From assembly GCA_015847255.1 (NCBI GenBank), contig JADLZK010000377.1, forward strand, positions 26,477 to 90,476: a DNA stretch of 64,000 nucleotides, read 5' to 3'. Shown here piece after piece: positions 24,157-36,559 of the stretch. A model generated the notes under the pieces. It did no database searches. It was not told the DNA's origin and saw nothing but the letters and a program-made list of their open reading frames with translations. Made by a program: the position numbers and the translations under genes. This stretch comes from Hyparrhenia diplandra (Eukaryota; Streptophyta; Magnoliopsida; Poales; Poaceae). How positions within the stretch are numbered: position 1 is the stretch's first letter; each line of letters opens with the position of its first letter.

Positions 24157-24615
24157 CACAAGCTCAAGTGGAAAAAGTCGATAGGGCTCTAAATCTTCAG
24201 GCTCATCTGTTAGCTACTGGAGCCTTTACCTTTGTTCATTCTTGTACCAATGCCAGGCGATAGTAGCTGCCCGCTACGTGAGGTCCTGCTCAATGTAAAC
24301 ATATACATTTATGTACTCCAATTGCAGCAGATTGCTGCTAATATAATCCAATGTGCTTGTTGTCAAAAAAAAAAAAAACTTTATAATGGTTCTAATATAT
24401 AGCCTCGTGTTGTTAAGTTATAAATGAAATGTTTCTTGTCAAAAAGAAGAAGAGACTTTTTTAGTCCCAATAAAAAAAAAAAGTCCATAAACCAAACAGA
24501 TCTATGTTATTTGGTCGCACCAACGGGCCGGCACGACCAAAAGGGCCATGCTATGTAAATATTTTTTTAGAGCGGTTATTTTTAAAATATTATTTAAAAA
24601 AGGGCTAAAATTATG

Positions 24616-25725
24616 GCCTCTCATTTCAGCTACCAGTGTCATCTACTTCATCGTTCCTGACATGTACAGAAAAATTATTTTGGTGCCCTTCAATTAAGCA
24701 CCAAGCACATTATATTAACGGAGTTATTGCGTGGCTAGCATTTATTACACCGACGCCCCTCTATCAAGAATCAAAATTGGAGTGGTGCAAATTAAGAGTG
24801 CTCACCATTTAGCTAATCAATCGTCCCTACATTTTAAGAGAAATTTAAATCCTAGAATTTCTCACACTTTAGGAATTGTCGGACAGAGAGGCACTGTCAC
24901 CAAACCATGCATGTACTCGCACAGTCGCATCGTATACGGTATACCGAATCTCTGCAACCTCTTTAATTGCGTCAACACTCGTGTTTGCTTGATGATAATA
25001 GTTTCAGCCGGTCTATATATTTCTTAATGCTACTTTGGTTGGTGGTTGTGATGATTTCGATCGTGCTCCGATCATCAGCGCCCATTTGCGTCCTCTTGCG
25101 TTAAATCGTTTATTCGCGTGCAAAGGTTTGATCTAGCACGCTACACCCCTAGAGCAGCTTCAGCTTGGCGCATCAATTACAGTAGACGGGCAATAGCTCA
25201 TCCAATCCATCGCTGCATCAATTACAGTAGACGGGCAATAGCTCATCCAAGCACTTTTGGCGCTCACGAAAGTCTAGCAGCAACTACAGTAGCTCGGATG
25301 GCCAAATTTGGTAAGAATATTGGAATCTGGCTTATAGGCAAATTGACGTCTATTATTCATCGACAAATCAAAAACTCGCTTCACTGTTTCGAGCTAGTAG
25401 TATCCAAACGCGTCCTACATATTTCGTTGGAGAAAAGATACACATGTGTTCTGGGAACAAAAGAAAAAGGAACGTGTTGCTCCTCCAAGCCATGAGCCGA
25501 TGACCCAAGCGAGCTGGGATCAGCTGGCTTAGTGTATGCAAGTGTGAGCCCAACCATATAGATGGCCAACGGCCGCGGCCGGAACTGTCCGGGCGGCATG
25601 TCGGTCGCGGTCGCGCCAGTGCTCGCCGTGTCGTTGCCGGACGCGTGCCTCCGGCGTGCTCGTGCCTAGCTGTCGGCCCAAGGCACGCCCATGATGCCGT
25701 CGTCTTTGTCATGCCGAAAGCCATG
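24616..25725. other. Intergenic DNA with a 36-bp repeat; left flank of the big Gypsy insertion
   Basis: No gene is supported. A 36-bp unit starting GCATCAATTACAGTAGACGG occurs at 25,170-25,205 and 25,215-25,250. From about 25,560 the DNA is GC-rich and ends with the CCATG target site of the Gypsy element at 25,721-25,725. Confidence 0.5.
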
Positions 25726-27007
25726 TGTCGGCGTTTTTCGAAGAGCCCGGGGAGCATCGGGTGCCGCAATAAAGAATTTGTAGGCCGTGTGCCTCCTCCC
25801 CAAATGGCGTCGCGCAAGATGGACACGAACACAAAGTGGTTTATCCCTGGTTCAGGCCAACGGGCCCTATGTCCAAATGGTGGTGTCCTACTCGTGTTAC
25901 CTCGTGCTCAAAGGAGAGCTCGTAATAGGGGTTACAAAGCGTGAGGAAGAGAAATCGGTCTCAAGCCCCACGATCGTGGTTATGGTGGTGGTGGTTTCCG
26001 TTCGGTTCCGGATCCCCCGCTAATGGGGCATTACTTCCCATTTTATAGAAGGAAGAGGGAGGTAATGTTTACATATGTGGATGCCTAGGTGGCTAATTCC
26101 CGAGGCTACACTTGTTGCATGCGTGCGGCCGAGGATAGGTTGGCTGGGCGTCGTTTGATGAAGACACGCGCCCCGATCCGATGGCGACGCGTGCCGTTCC
26201 TGTGTGCGACCCGAGGATTTGTGAGGCGCCCTCACAATCCGCGATGGCAGGGGCGCCCTGTGAACGCTAGTCGTGGCGTGTCATGAGCCCGAGGGTCCGG
26301 GTCCGCCGTGGCGTCTTGGCGGTGTTTCTAGGAATGAACAGGTCGCCCCGGTTTCGTGCGGGCGGCGTGAATATGTCACCGTTCGACTTTGTGTCCCATC
26401 ATCGGATTGGGAAACGATTTGGCGTAATCGATTTGATCGGGCGTAATCGATGGCCCCGGCGCCTCATCTACCGTGTAACCGCATTGAATGTAAATTGTTT
26501 CCCTTCCTTCGTGACGGAACCTCCCATGCCCGGGGTCGCCGACCCCGGGTGAGTCGGTTGGGGCCACCCACCCGAGGATAGAGAGCTCGCGAGGCGGAGA
26601 TTTCTTGCCCGAGGGAGGTGAGCTAGGCCACCCTCGGGCGAGGCGGAGTCCAAGCGCCCGAGGGAGGTGAGCTAAGCCACCCCGGGCGAGACGGAGATTG
26701 GGGTAGAGTCCGAGCCCCTGGGTCGGTTGGTAATGACGTGGGAGCGCTCGGTTCGCCGTCTTGTAAAGGTCTCGACCTTGTCCTTCTCGAGCGTAGTGAG
26801 TTCCTTCGTCGTGGTGACTCCTGTGGCCCGCTTGTGGGCCGGCTCCGTCTCCATGTATGCGTCGTGGCTCCTTGGCCTGGTCCGTCATCTGTTGGGCCAT
26901 CCTTCGAAGCGGGATGATGGCAAGCTGGGTTTTACTGGGCCCTAATAGGCCGACGAATTCTCGTTGTATGGAGAATGTCTCAGGGCCCAATATTTAGGTC
27001 CCCGACA
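25726..27007 (-). repeat. 3' LTR of the Gypsy element
   Basis: It runs from TGTCGGCG at 25,726 to CCCCGACA at 27,007 (plus-strand reading), and aligns along its full length with 48,974-50,256. The copies differ mainly by many short indels in CG-rich words. Confidence 0.92.
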
Positions 27008-27027
27008 GTAGCCCCCGAGCCCCCGAG
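27008..27027 (-). other. Polypurine tract of the Gypsy element
   Basis: On the minus strand, GGGGGCTCGGGGGCTAC ends directly at the TGTCGGGG start of the 3' LTR. This is the usual plus-strand priming site of grass Gypsy elements. Confidence 0.8.
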
Positions 27028-28096
27028 CGAGTGTGGACTCGCCCGGGGGTTGCGCCGCTCCCGCCGCCTTTATTTCTCTAGGGTGGTTCGCTCTACAATG
27101 GGTGCTTGGCGAGCGCACCCAAGGTGTAGCCCCCGAGGCCTTGGAGGAATGGCGGATTCCTTCGAGGTTTTTTAAACCTCGCACGCCGGCAAGACCTAAA
27201 CAGCTCTATATTGCGCATGTGCGGAGTCTGCATTTGTTTTTGCGTGGGCACCCGAGGCCCGCGCTTATGTGCGCAAGGTCGCCCCAGGCCTCCTCGACTT
27301 TGATTATACGCTCCTCTGTCGCCCTCCTGAGAGGGAGGAGGAGGGAAGACGTGCCACAATGCCCCCGTAGTCGCGAATGTAACATGCTTTCCGTGAGCGT
27401 TGTAACGGGTCAATTTAAGCGGGGTGCCCGTGCCCTCGCCGGAGCAAGGGTCGGCTGTGTGATCTAGGATTCACCCCATGAGAACCCACGGACCGTTTAG
27501 CAGATCCCGGGGATTGACGGATCAACCCCGAGGGCCCGTAGGCCTCCCACGGATGGGACATCTTTGTAAACAGCACCAGCGGGTCTTAAACACGTTCAGG
27601 AAATCCGAGCCCCGTGAGGGCCCGGGTATAGCCGGTTGTGTATTTCCATCCCGCCCCCGGCTCGGGTTATCCCCGAGGCGATCAGAAACCCCGTGGGGGC
27701 CAGCCTGGCAACCTCGAACGTAAGGTGCACGTTGACGGGCGCCGCCCGAGGCTCGTTTGGTTCCCGTCGGAGGTGAGAACCATCATCGGACCGACTTTTT
27801 TTGCCCCTTAGGGTCGGGCGCTTCGCCGGATATGGACGGCCGGACGGTTTTGCCCATGAATGGAAGATTTTAGGCGTCTTCGCCGCGCTTGAGGCGGCGT
27901 GCGGTTCAGTCCGATGGGACGTGGCCCTGTGGCTCTTGTCGTGGGCGTGAATCGAGCGCCGTCCGAGCATTAATGCTCTTGATTGACGGCTCTTGGCTGG
28001 GCTGAGCCGTTGGATGAACGGTTCCCATCCGTCGTGGGCCGCCCATTCCAGCGTCGGTTCGTTTGCCCGAGTGCCGGGCGGTTTGCCTTCCTTCCC

Positions 28097-28104
28097 TATA
28101 AATT
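28097..28104 (+). promoter_or_regulatory. TATA box for the antisense gene
   Basis: CCCTATAAATTGG on the plus strand, about 150 bp upstream of the first coding similarity of the antisense gene. It sits inside the Gypsy element but on the opposite strand to gag-pol, so it could drive a separate transcript. Confidence 0.55.
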
Positions 28105-28212
28105 GGGGGGTCGCCGGGCGGCGGTGTACGGTTGCTCCCTTGTTCTTGCTATCGCCTACTCGCCTTCTCGCTGCAACAGTTTAGGAGATAGAAGGAGAGT
28201 TAAGGTGAGATT

Positions 28213-31200
28213 GTGGGAGAGATCCACTTGCCTTGTGCTCGTGTGAGCGGTGTTGCCGGCGGTCGCCGTTCCTCGTTCATCCGCTTCCCCATGGCGCACC
28301 TGGTGGCGGCAACAATGCGAAAGAGGCGCCGACGCCGAGAGCCTTGGCCGAGATCGTCGGGCGACGGTGGAGAAGCTTCGGCGCCTTGTCGATGAAGGGC
28401 TCCTTCGTCCCCCGCGACCGATACTCGGAGTAGCCGAGTCGATAGCCCCGGATTGGACCGAGGAGGAGCCTAACCCTCCCGATGGCTACGTGGTGAGCCC
28501 GATCGATCTTCACCGATGCGGGTTCGGGATGCCGGCGGGCGGTTTATCTCGCACGATTCTTCACCACTATGACATCGAGCTTCACCATCTGCCCCCGAAC
28601 TCGATCTCCCAGGCCGCCATCTTCGTCACCCTCTGCGAGGGTTTCCTGGGGATCGAGCCGCATTGGGACCTTTGGTTGTGGTTCTTCAAGGCGGACCTTA
28701 CCACTGCCCGGTGGCGAAGGGTGCGCCGCGGAGGGCGTTGCGCGTCGGTGGTTGTGCGCTCCAAGTCCGATCAGAGCAGCCGAGACCGAACCGAGCTGAT
28801 GGGTACATCCTTGCCAAGCTCACCTCCTCCAATAAGGGGTGGCAGGATCAGTGGTTCTACCTCCGCACGAGCGGAACGCGCTTCCAGCGTATACCGGGCG
28901 CGTTCTCAAGCGGCGTCAGGAGAAGTGGTTTGGGGTCCTCCCTCGGCAGATCATCCCCGGTTGGAGGGCTCGAGACAGCGATCCCTGCGGGCTCGAGATA
29001 GGGACGTGAACGCAGCAGCCGTGGTTGCCTTTCATCGGCGTCGGGTGTTGCCATTGATGGCTCGCCCTTTGTTCATGTATCGATGACTCCCTCGCGCGGT
29101 CTTGAGGAATCTCGGATGTCATCCCTTCGCTTCCACCGATGCTTTGGCCAAGAGGGTGAAGGAGGCATTGGGGTCCAATACCCCGTCCCGAGATCTCGAG
29201 ATCCCTATGCGCCCGCCCGCGGGTACATCTCCTGGTAAGCGCCTTTTGGTTTCGGCGTTCTTGTATTGTCTTCTTTGCTACCATGCCGCCGCCGCGGTGG
29301 TTCTTATTCCGTCTTCCGGCAGGGTCGTATAAATTATCACGACTCTCCTCCGCCCGTGCCCTGATACGCGGATCGGCGACGTAACCGTGTTCGAACGAAG
29401 CGGAGAGAGCGCGGGCGTTGAAGAAGGAGGAGGAGAAGAAGAAGAATGTGGCCCGTGCCAACCGCCGGCAGAAGCGGCCAGAGGCGGGGCGATCACCGAC
29501 ACTCGATCATCAAGGAGGGACGAGGATGAGGAGGGGACGGAGTTCGCCGTGAACTCGGCTTGACGACGACGTGGGGGCTCGGATGGACTGAGCCTCCGGG
29601 TTTTCCGACCTACTCGGGGCCCGTTATGAGCCTCGAGCCCGAGGCGTCGTAGGTAGCCGGACCGCGCCCGAGAGTTCTTCTAGCCGAGGCCCCAGACCAC
29701 CGGTGGCTCGGGGTTTTACCCGATGTGGGTACCCGGGCGCCGCAAGGCCGTGCCTCGGCGGAAGAGCCGTCATCTCTTCGGTGTGGATATCCGCGGCCGC
29801 AGGTGCGGTTCGGGGTGAAGAGCCGACGCCCCCGTCCCGAACCGGCTCCCCATGCGCACGGCGGTCGTGGAGGAGACCGCCGTGCGTCGAGTGCGACGCC
29901 CAGTCGCAGCCTTCCCGTGCTCGGCCCCGCCAAGGCGATCCCTCGGGCCCCGTGAGTCCCCTTGTTCCTTTGTAGTGGGTTTTCTTCCGAGACCTTGTGG
30001 CTTCTATCCGACGCTTTTTGACTTCAGAAGCGGGGGGCCCTCACTCGACCTTGTACCCCAAGGGAGGCCCTCAAGGCTAGTGCTCGGGCCTCCTGGGGCT
30101 CGGAGCCGGGGGCCGTCTCACAAGACGCCGATCCCCGTCGCGTTGGGTTCCCCGTGGTGCCGCCCCCGAAGCCGACTGTGGTGCCAGCCCCGAGCCTCGG
30201 GAGGGTGCGGGCCCGAGCCGAACGGCCAAGACTTCCACTTCCGAAGTTGGGGCAAGCCCATGGTGGTGATGGCGGGTCGTCCACCCGGCCGATGGTGATC
30301 GACTCGGAGGGTTCGGCGGGGCCACGCGACGCCGGCTTCGGGCGGGGACTCACGATGAGGCCGCCCCTCCCGAGGAGCCAAGCCCCTTCGTCCGGGAGTT
30401 TTCTCGGGGAGGAGCTCTTCGAGGCGGGCGGAGATAAGGCCCCCCGCACGCGTCGGCTCCCGCCGATCCGGGGGTCTATGAGCCATACAACCCCGACTTT
30501 CCGCCGCTTCATGCGCCCGAGCCGACGCGGTCCTGGCGAGGTCATCCTCAGCGATGGTGAGGACCATGCCCGTGGTTAGCGGCGAAGGACCCTTGGACTT
30601 TTATTGGTCCGAGTTTCCCGAGCCGCGGGAGCTGCCGTGGAGGCGATACTCCCCACGGAGCCAACCCGGTGGGGTGGTCCTCCCCCGACCTTGGGTGACG
30701 TGCCCGGGGCCCGGTCGCCCGTGGTGATCGAGGATCGCCCCAGAAGTCCCTGGTATGGAGGACTCATGAGCAGATCCGCCGGTGGGCCGCCGATGACCTC
30801 GCGAAGATCGGCCGACGCCTTGACCCAGCGTCTCGTGGAGGCGAGGCGGTGAGTGTCTTGGCCATTATTCCCTCGCTTCACCGTCTTTGTGTGCGTGTCG
30901 TAATCCGCGTGTCCTCTGCGGAGCCTCCGGCAATTTGCCGGGGAGAAGTCCGAGCTCCTCCGTGGAATGTCCCGGACCGAACGCCCTCGGGAGACGAGGG
31001 TGAAGCCGATCCAGCCCGGAGCGAGACGCCCGGCTTACAGCCCTTGCCGAGGAGAGGGAATCTCAGCGGCAGGCTCGTGGTTGAGCTCGCCAAGGCCGTG
31101 TCCTAGACCGACAAGATGGCGGGCCGAGATGGCTCGGATGAGCCAGATTTTGAGGATGCCCGGAAGCAGCCCCTCCGTGCCCCGGGAGAGGCCAATGACG

Positions 31201-32094
31201 AGCGGGGACAGATCCCGGGAGGAGGCGAGGAAGCAAAGCGGAGATGTGCGACGCCTTGAATACCCGTGATCGGGGAGTTGGTGTCCGAGGGGGAAACCCT
31301 AAGGAAGGAGAAGGACCAGCTCCACAAGTCGCCGCGAGGAGCACAACGTGATGCTAGGTTGGCAGCTGAGGTGCCAAGGTACGCCCTCCCCCTCGGTGAG
31401 TTCGCTGCCGTTGATCCTTTCATCATGTTGATGTCGCCTTGGCGCCCGTTGCCGAGGCGGAGAAGGTCCGGTCGGAAGCCATGGAGAACGCCGCTACGCT
31501 TGCCCAAGGGCTGGAGCAGGAGCAGAAGTCGTCCCAGGAGCTGGAAGACGCCCTGTCGGACTTTATCCGCCGGGCGGGCGGACAACCTAGAGGTCGGGCC
31601 CTCGGCTCGTTAGCCGCTTGAGCGCCGTGGGCGGCTTCCTCAGTCCGAGCTCGAGCGCCTTTCCGGGCCGGCGGCGGACGCGTGCATGGCGGTGTTCCGT
31701 CGCACTTCCGGTGGCGCCCGAGGTATCGAACAACGTCATGGGTGGCTTCTTCCTTGGCTCCGACGACACGAGGACGGCCGATCCCGCCGAAGGCTCTTTG
31801 CCGATGCCGCCAGACCACGGAGTTATGCGACTTCGTGGATGCTATCTGCGACACGATTGGCCTCCCGCTTTGAAGACGCAGGTATGCCCTCCGTATTCCC
31901 CCATAGAATCAAACTATGAGGCGGACACGAGATTTGGACGCCGTCTCGGGATGCGCCAACGGGTCCGACGCCCGCCCGGGATGCCACTATCGGTGAAGTT
32001 GCTTCCGCGGACGCCGTGTTGGTGGCCGATCGTCAGGCGGACGAGGCTCGCGATGCCCCCTGAACACCCCTTGTATGAAAACCGAAATGTGTAA
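28213..32094 (+). pseudogene. Antisense ORF of the Gypsy element ('putative gypsy type transposon' / Transposase_28-like protein)
   Basis: This plus-strand gene lies inside a minus-strand retrotransposon, between its 3' LTR and integrase. The N-terminal block matches the family I know as Transposase_28 (PF04195): DGYVVSPIDLHRCGFGMPAG at about 28,480-28,540, then HLPPNSISQAAIFVTLCEGF and LGIEPHWDLWLWFFKA at about 28,580-28,695, then ADGYILAKLTSSNKGWQDQW near 28,800-28,855. Later parts are Pro/Arg-rich. A likely coiled coil follows (EGETLRKEKDQL near 31,285; AEAEKVRSEAMENAA near 31,450-31,495). The gene stops near 32,094, tail to tail with pol, which ends near 32,566. Frame changes are frequent, so no intact protein can be read. 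The function of this family is unknown; despite the name, transposase activity is not established. Grande 'gene 23' is a comparable case. Confidence 0.75.
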
Positions 32095-32565
32095 GAGATG
32101 TGTACATAAACAATGGTGCTGCCCGTGGCTTGTGACCTAGGCAGATGCGTTTATGAGCGCGGTTGCGCCTCTCGGATTTTTCGTTTATTGTGTGGCCGGG
32201 TCGCTTGCTTTCTCCGCCGTGAGATAGTGAGCATGGATGCCAGGGGGCGGTCCGCACGGGTGCCAGGGGCGGTCCGCTTGGCTCGGCTACCTTACTTAGG
32301 ATTTGTTTATGTGCGACCTTTCGAACTTAAACAATCGATCCGAAAGTGTCTTGTAGGAGAACTTTTTCTTTGAAAAAAAGTTTCGAAAAAGAACGAGGGG
32401 TCCCCAGGAGGGGGTCCCCGTGTAGCCCCCGAGGGGGAGTTTTAGTCTTGTGCTGGACGAGGCTAAGACTCCCTTAAGGTATGCACAAGAAGTTTCTCTT
32501 TGTAAAAGATGTAGATCTTTTATTGAGCGGAAAACATAGGTGTTTAACTTATAGTGTGGGGTTAA

Positions 32566-35500
32566 GGGTAGAAGCGACGTAGCTGTTCTATGTTCCAGGC
32601 GTTGGAGTACACTTCGCCCTTCTCATTCTTCAACTTGTAAGTTCCAGGCCTTAGTATTTCGGCGATGAAATATGGCCCTTCCCAAGGTGGTGTGAGCTTG
32701 TGGCGCCCTTTGTTGTCTTGCTTCACCTGAGTGCGGGGTCATTGACTTGGAACTCCCGAGGCTTCAGCCGCTTGGCATGGTACTTCCGAAGAGCTTGTTG
32801 GTATCTTGTGAATTCGAAGGCGGACGTCTCGGGCTTCACGACTTGGTCAATGGAATCTTGCCTTGCACGCTGGTTGCCATGCTCGGTGTAGGCTCGGAGC
32901 CTCGGGGACCCATACTCGATGTCCGTGGGCAAGATTGCCTCGGTCCCATAGACTAGAAAGAATGGGGCGAAGCCCGTGGCTCGGCTTTTGGTCGTGCGAA
33001 GGCTCCATAGAACCGACGGTATCTCCTGGTGCCACCTATTCCCGCATCGGTTCACTGATTGAAGATCCTCGGCTTGAGGCCTTGCAAGATCATGCCATTG
33101 GCACGCTCTACTTGACCGTTGGTCTTCGGGTGGGCTACGGCCGAAGTGTCAACCCGGATGTCGTAATCATCGCAAAAAGTCAAGGAACTTTTTTCCCACG
33201 AAGTTTGTTCCATTATCTGTGATGATGGAGTTCGGGACTCCAAAACGGCAAATGATGTTCGTAAAGAACTTCACCGTCTCCTCCATCCGAGGGTTCACCA
33301 CAGCTCGGGCTTCGATCCACTTGGAGAACTTGTCGATGACGACTAGGACATGAGTGTGTCCTCCGTGTGCCCTTTCGGGGGGGGACCGATCATGTCGAGC
33401 CCCCCACACCGCAAATGGCCATGTTAGAGGTATGGCTGCGCAGGCTTGTGCCGGAAGATGCATCTTTGCGTGCGTAGAATTGACACTCCTTGCAGGTGTG
33501 CACTACATCATTCGCATCCCGTACCGCCCGAGGGCGGTAGAAGCCTTGTTCAAGACTTTACCGACAAGAGTCCTCGGGCGGCATGATAGCCACATTCTCC
33601 TCGGTGGGTGTCTTCGAGCAAATCTTTGCCCTCCGCCGAGGGTATGCATCGCATGTATATTCGAGGCCCCTTTCTTGTAGAATTCTTTTTTGTCTCCAAT
33701 TAGCGCAAAGGATTTTGCCCTTCGGGCCAACGGGCGAGCCTCGGTCTTATCCTCGGGTAATTCTTTCGGGTGAGGTACTCCAACAGAGGTTCTCTCCGAT
33801 CGGGGGCTTCGTCGACCGCCATGGCCTCGGATGCAGTGCTGTTCCGAAGTTGTCTCCGCCCGGCCCCGAGGGTTTTCCAAGGAGTGTACTTAACCGAGGG
33901 CTCATTGAGATCTCGGGTGAGTACGCTCGGGAACGGTACCTCGCGTTGTAGCGACCTTACCAAGTTCATCCGCCGCCGTTGTAGCGTCTTGGGGTGTGCC
34001 CGTGCTCAAGCCCATGGAACTTTTCCTCCGGTTTGCGCACTTCTCGGTAGTATGCTTCCATCTTGGGGTCGTGGCACGCCGAGGCTTTCATGACTTGGTC
34101 AATAACCAATTGAGAATCCCCTAGTTTCCAACCGCCGGATCCCGAGGCCCGTCGTGATCCTAAGACCGTTGACCGGTGCCTCGTATTCTCGCGACATTGT
34201 TGGAGGCGTGGGAAATGCAACCGGATGGCGTACCTCGTGTGAACCCCGAGGGGTGAGATGAAGAGCAAACCGCCCCCGCTTTTTGTCTTCATCATGGACC
34301 CGCCGAAATACATGGTCCAAAGACTTGGCCTGGATTGGTGCCGGGGGTAGTTGCGTATCAGTCCATTCGGCCACAAAGTCGGCCAGGACTTGAGACTTTA
34401 TCGCCTTGCGAGGCAGGAATGAGATTGTCTCACCCATGAGCTCTGCCGCCCACTTTGCCACTCTTCCCATGGCCTCTCGGTTTCGAGGATCTCCCGAGGG
34501 GGAATGAGGATACCACGGCGACTGGGTGCGTGAGGAAGTAGTGACGAAGTTTTCTTCGTGTCGCATAAACGGCGCATGCCAGTTTTTGCATTTGTGAGTA
34601 CGGAGTCTTGGTGTCGGAAAGCACTTCACTGATGAAGTAAACGGGGCGTTGAACTAGCAACGTGTGCCCCTCTTCCCGACGCTCCACTACGACCACCGCG
34701 CTGACTACTTGAGTAGTGGCTGTGATGTAGAGGAGCAAGGTTTCTCCTGGGTTTGGCGGCACCAGGACTAGTGGACTTGTCAGGAGCTTCTTGAGGTTGC
34801 CGAGGGCTTCTTCGGCCTCGGGGGTCCAGGCAAAGTGCTCAGTCTTGCGAAGGAGCCAATAGAGGGGGAGGCCCCTTTCCCCGAGGCAGGAAATGAACCT
34901 GCTTAGTGAAGCCAGGCAGCCCATAACCTTCTGAACTCCTTTGAGGTCTCGGATTGGCCCCATCTTCGTGATTGCGTCAACCTTGGTTGGGTTTGCTTCG
35001 ATGCCTCGCCGCGAGACGATGAAGCCCAGCAGCATTCCTCGGGGGACCCCAAACACGCATTTTTCGGGGTTGAGCTTGACTCCCTTCTTGTTTAGACACT
35101 TTCGAAGGTTTCCCCGAGGTCTCCCACGAGGTCCGCGGTTTTCTTGGACTTGACCACTATGTCGTCGACATAGGCTTCTACAATCCTCCCGATGAGCTCC
35201 CCGAAGATGATTTGCATGCACCGCCGGGTACGTAGCCCCCCGTTCCTCAGCCCAAGGGCATTGTGAGGTAGCAATACATCCCGAAGGGTGTTATGAACTA
35301 AGTCGCGAAGCTGGTCGGACTCTTTCATTTTGATCCGTGGTAACCGGAATATGCGTCGAGAAAGGACAAAGTTTCGCATCTCGCGGTGGAGTCGATAATT
35401 TGGTCGATTCGAGGCAAAGGAAAGGGAACTTTCGGACATGCTTTGTTGAGACTAGTGTAGTCCACACACATCCTCCATTTCCCATTCTTTTTTCTCTACT

Positions 35501-36551
35501 AATACAGGATTAGGTAACCACTCGGGTGGAACACTTCCTTTATGAATCCGGCCTCGAAGCTTGTGGATCTCCTCGTCGATGATCTTCGCTTGGCGTCATC
35601 AAACGGCGCAAGCGCTGCATGGCGGCTTCGAGCCTGGTCGGATGTCTAGGGAGTGCTCGGCGACATCCCCGGTATGCCCGGCATGTCCGAGGGTCCCCCA
35701 CGCAAACGCCTTGGCGTTCGCGACGGAGGAAGTCGACGAGCACCGCTTCCTATTTCGGATCCGACTCGCCGATGGTCAACGCCTTCTCCTTCGGTTGCTT
35801 GGGATCGGGGGATCTTTTTGGTGCCCGCGGAGGGCTCAAAGCTCCCGCGCGCGCTTGGCCTCGTGCTCGATCGTGATTTCGTCGAAGCTCCTCTTCGCAT
35901 CGGCAATGAGTGCCTCGGCAATGGCAAGTGCCTCGGCGTACTCCACGCTCTCTATGTCGCACTCATATGCATGGTGGTGCGAGGGGCCGGTCGTGATGAC
36001 ACCCTTCGGCCCTAGCATCTTGAGCTTGAGGTAGGTATAGTTTGGGACAGCCATGAATTTGGCATAGCAAGGCCGCCCGAGGAGTGCGTGGTATGTACCC
36101 CGGACCCCAAGGATCTCAAAGGTGAGAGTCTCTTGCCTGAAGTTCGAGGGGTCCCCGAAACAGACTGGTAGGCCGATTTGCTCGAGGGGCTTCAGTTGCT
36201 TGCCGGGTACGACGCCATTGAATGCCGGCCCTCCCGGGCGGATCTTGGACTTGTCCACCCCGAGGAGGTCGAAAGTGTTTCCTCATAGATGAGGTTGAGG
36301 CTGCCGCCTCCGTCCATGAGGACCTTGGTGAGCCGGGTATTGGCAATGATGGGATCCACTACCAAGGGATAAGCCCCCGGGTTCAGGATGTGCCGAGGGT
36401 GATCCGACTGGTCGAAGGTGATGGCCTGATCCGACCACTTGCGCAGCCTCGGGGATCGCCGCCGGTCGCAGACACCTCTCGTCGCTCCTTGCGTTGCCGC
36501 ACCGACATATTGCCTGGTGTTGTCGCCGAAGATCATGAAGCAATTGTTCAC
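32566..36551 (-). pseudogene. Gypsy pol: protease, RT, RNase H, second RNase H, integrase
   Basis: Read on the minus strand from high to low coordinate. Protease: PLVVDPIIANTRLTKVLMDG followed by GGSLNLIY (about 36,290-36,370); the active-site motif reads DGG. Linker: LGRPCYAKFMAVPNYTYLKL (about 36,010-36,080). RT: YVDDIVVKSKK near 35,150, then LNPEKCVFGV and LLGFIVSRRGIEANPTKV. RNase H: PLVLVPPNPGETLLLYI and RPVYFISEVLSDTKTPYSQM (about 34,610-34,780). Second RNase H-like region: KSGGGLLFISPLG and GDSQLVIDQV (about 34,100-34,290). Integrase: VVIDKFSKWIEA (33,320), ITDNGTNF (33,215), HPKTNGQVERANG (33,110) and a C-terminal part ending near 32,566. Many one- and two-base frame changes break it. 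Confidence 0.92.
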
Positions 36552-36559
36552 CTTCAGGA

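Larger units (their letters stand above)
23560..24378 (+). pseudogene. 3' fragment of a second LINE (RNase H end plus poly(A))
   Basis: The reading MAESAALAFATSITAKLNM at about 23,713-23,772 matches the RNase H region of plant LINE ORF2. The fragment ends in a tract of about 13 A at 24,366-24,378. It is broken by a 47-bp duplication (23,765-23,858) and by a MITE (23,894-24,156). Confidence 0.6.
23490..24615. mobile_element. Element bounded by ~65-bp inverted repeats
   Basis: 23,490-23,555 is the near reverse complement of 24,548-24,615. The shared core is TTTTTAAATAATATTTTAAA, then ATAACCG, a run of A, and TATTT. The 1.1-kb interior holds a LINE 3' fragment and a MITE. Long inverted repeats with a captured interior look like a Mutator-like or other DNA element. 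No target duplication was resolved. Confidence 0.55.
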
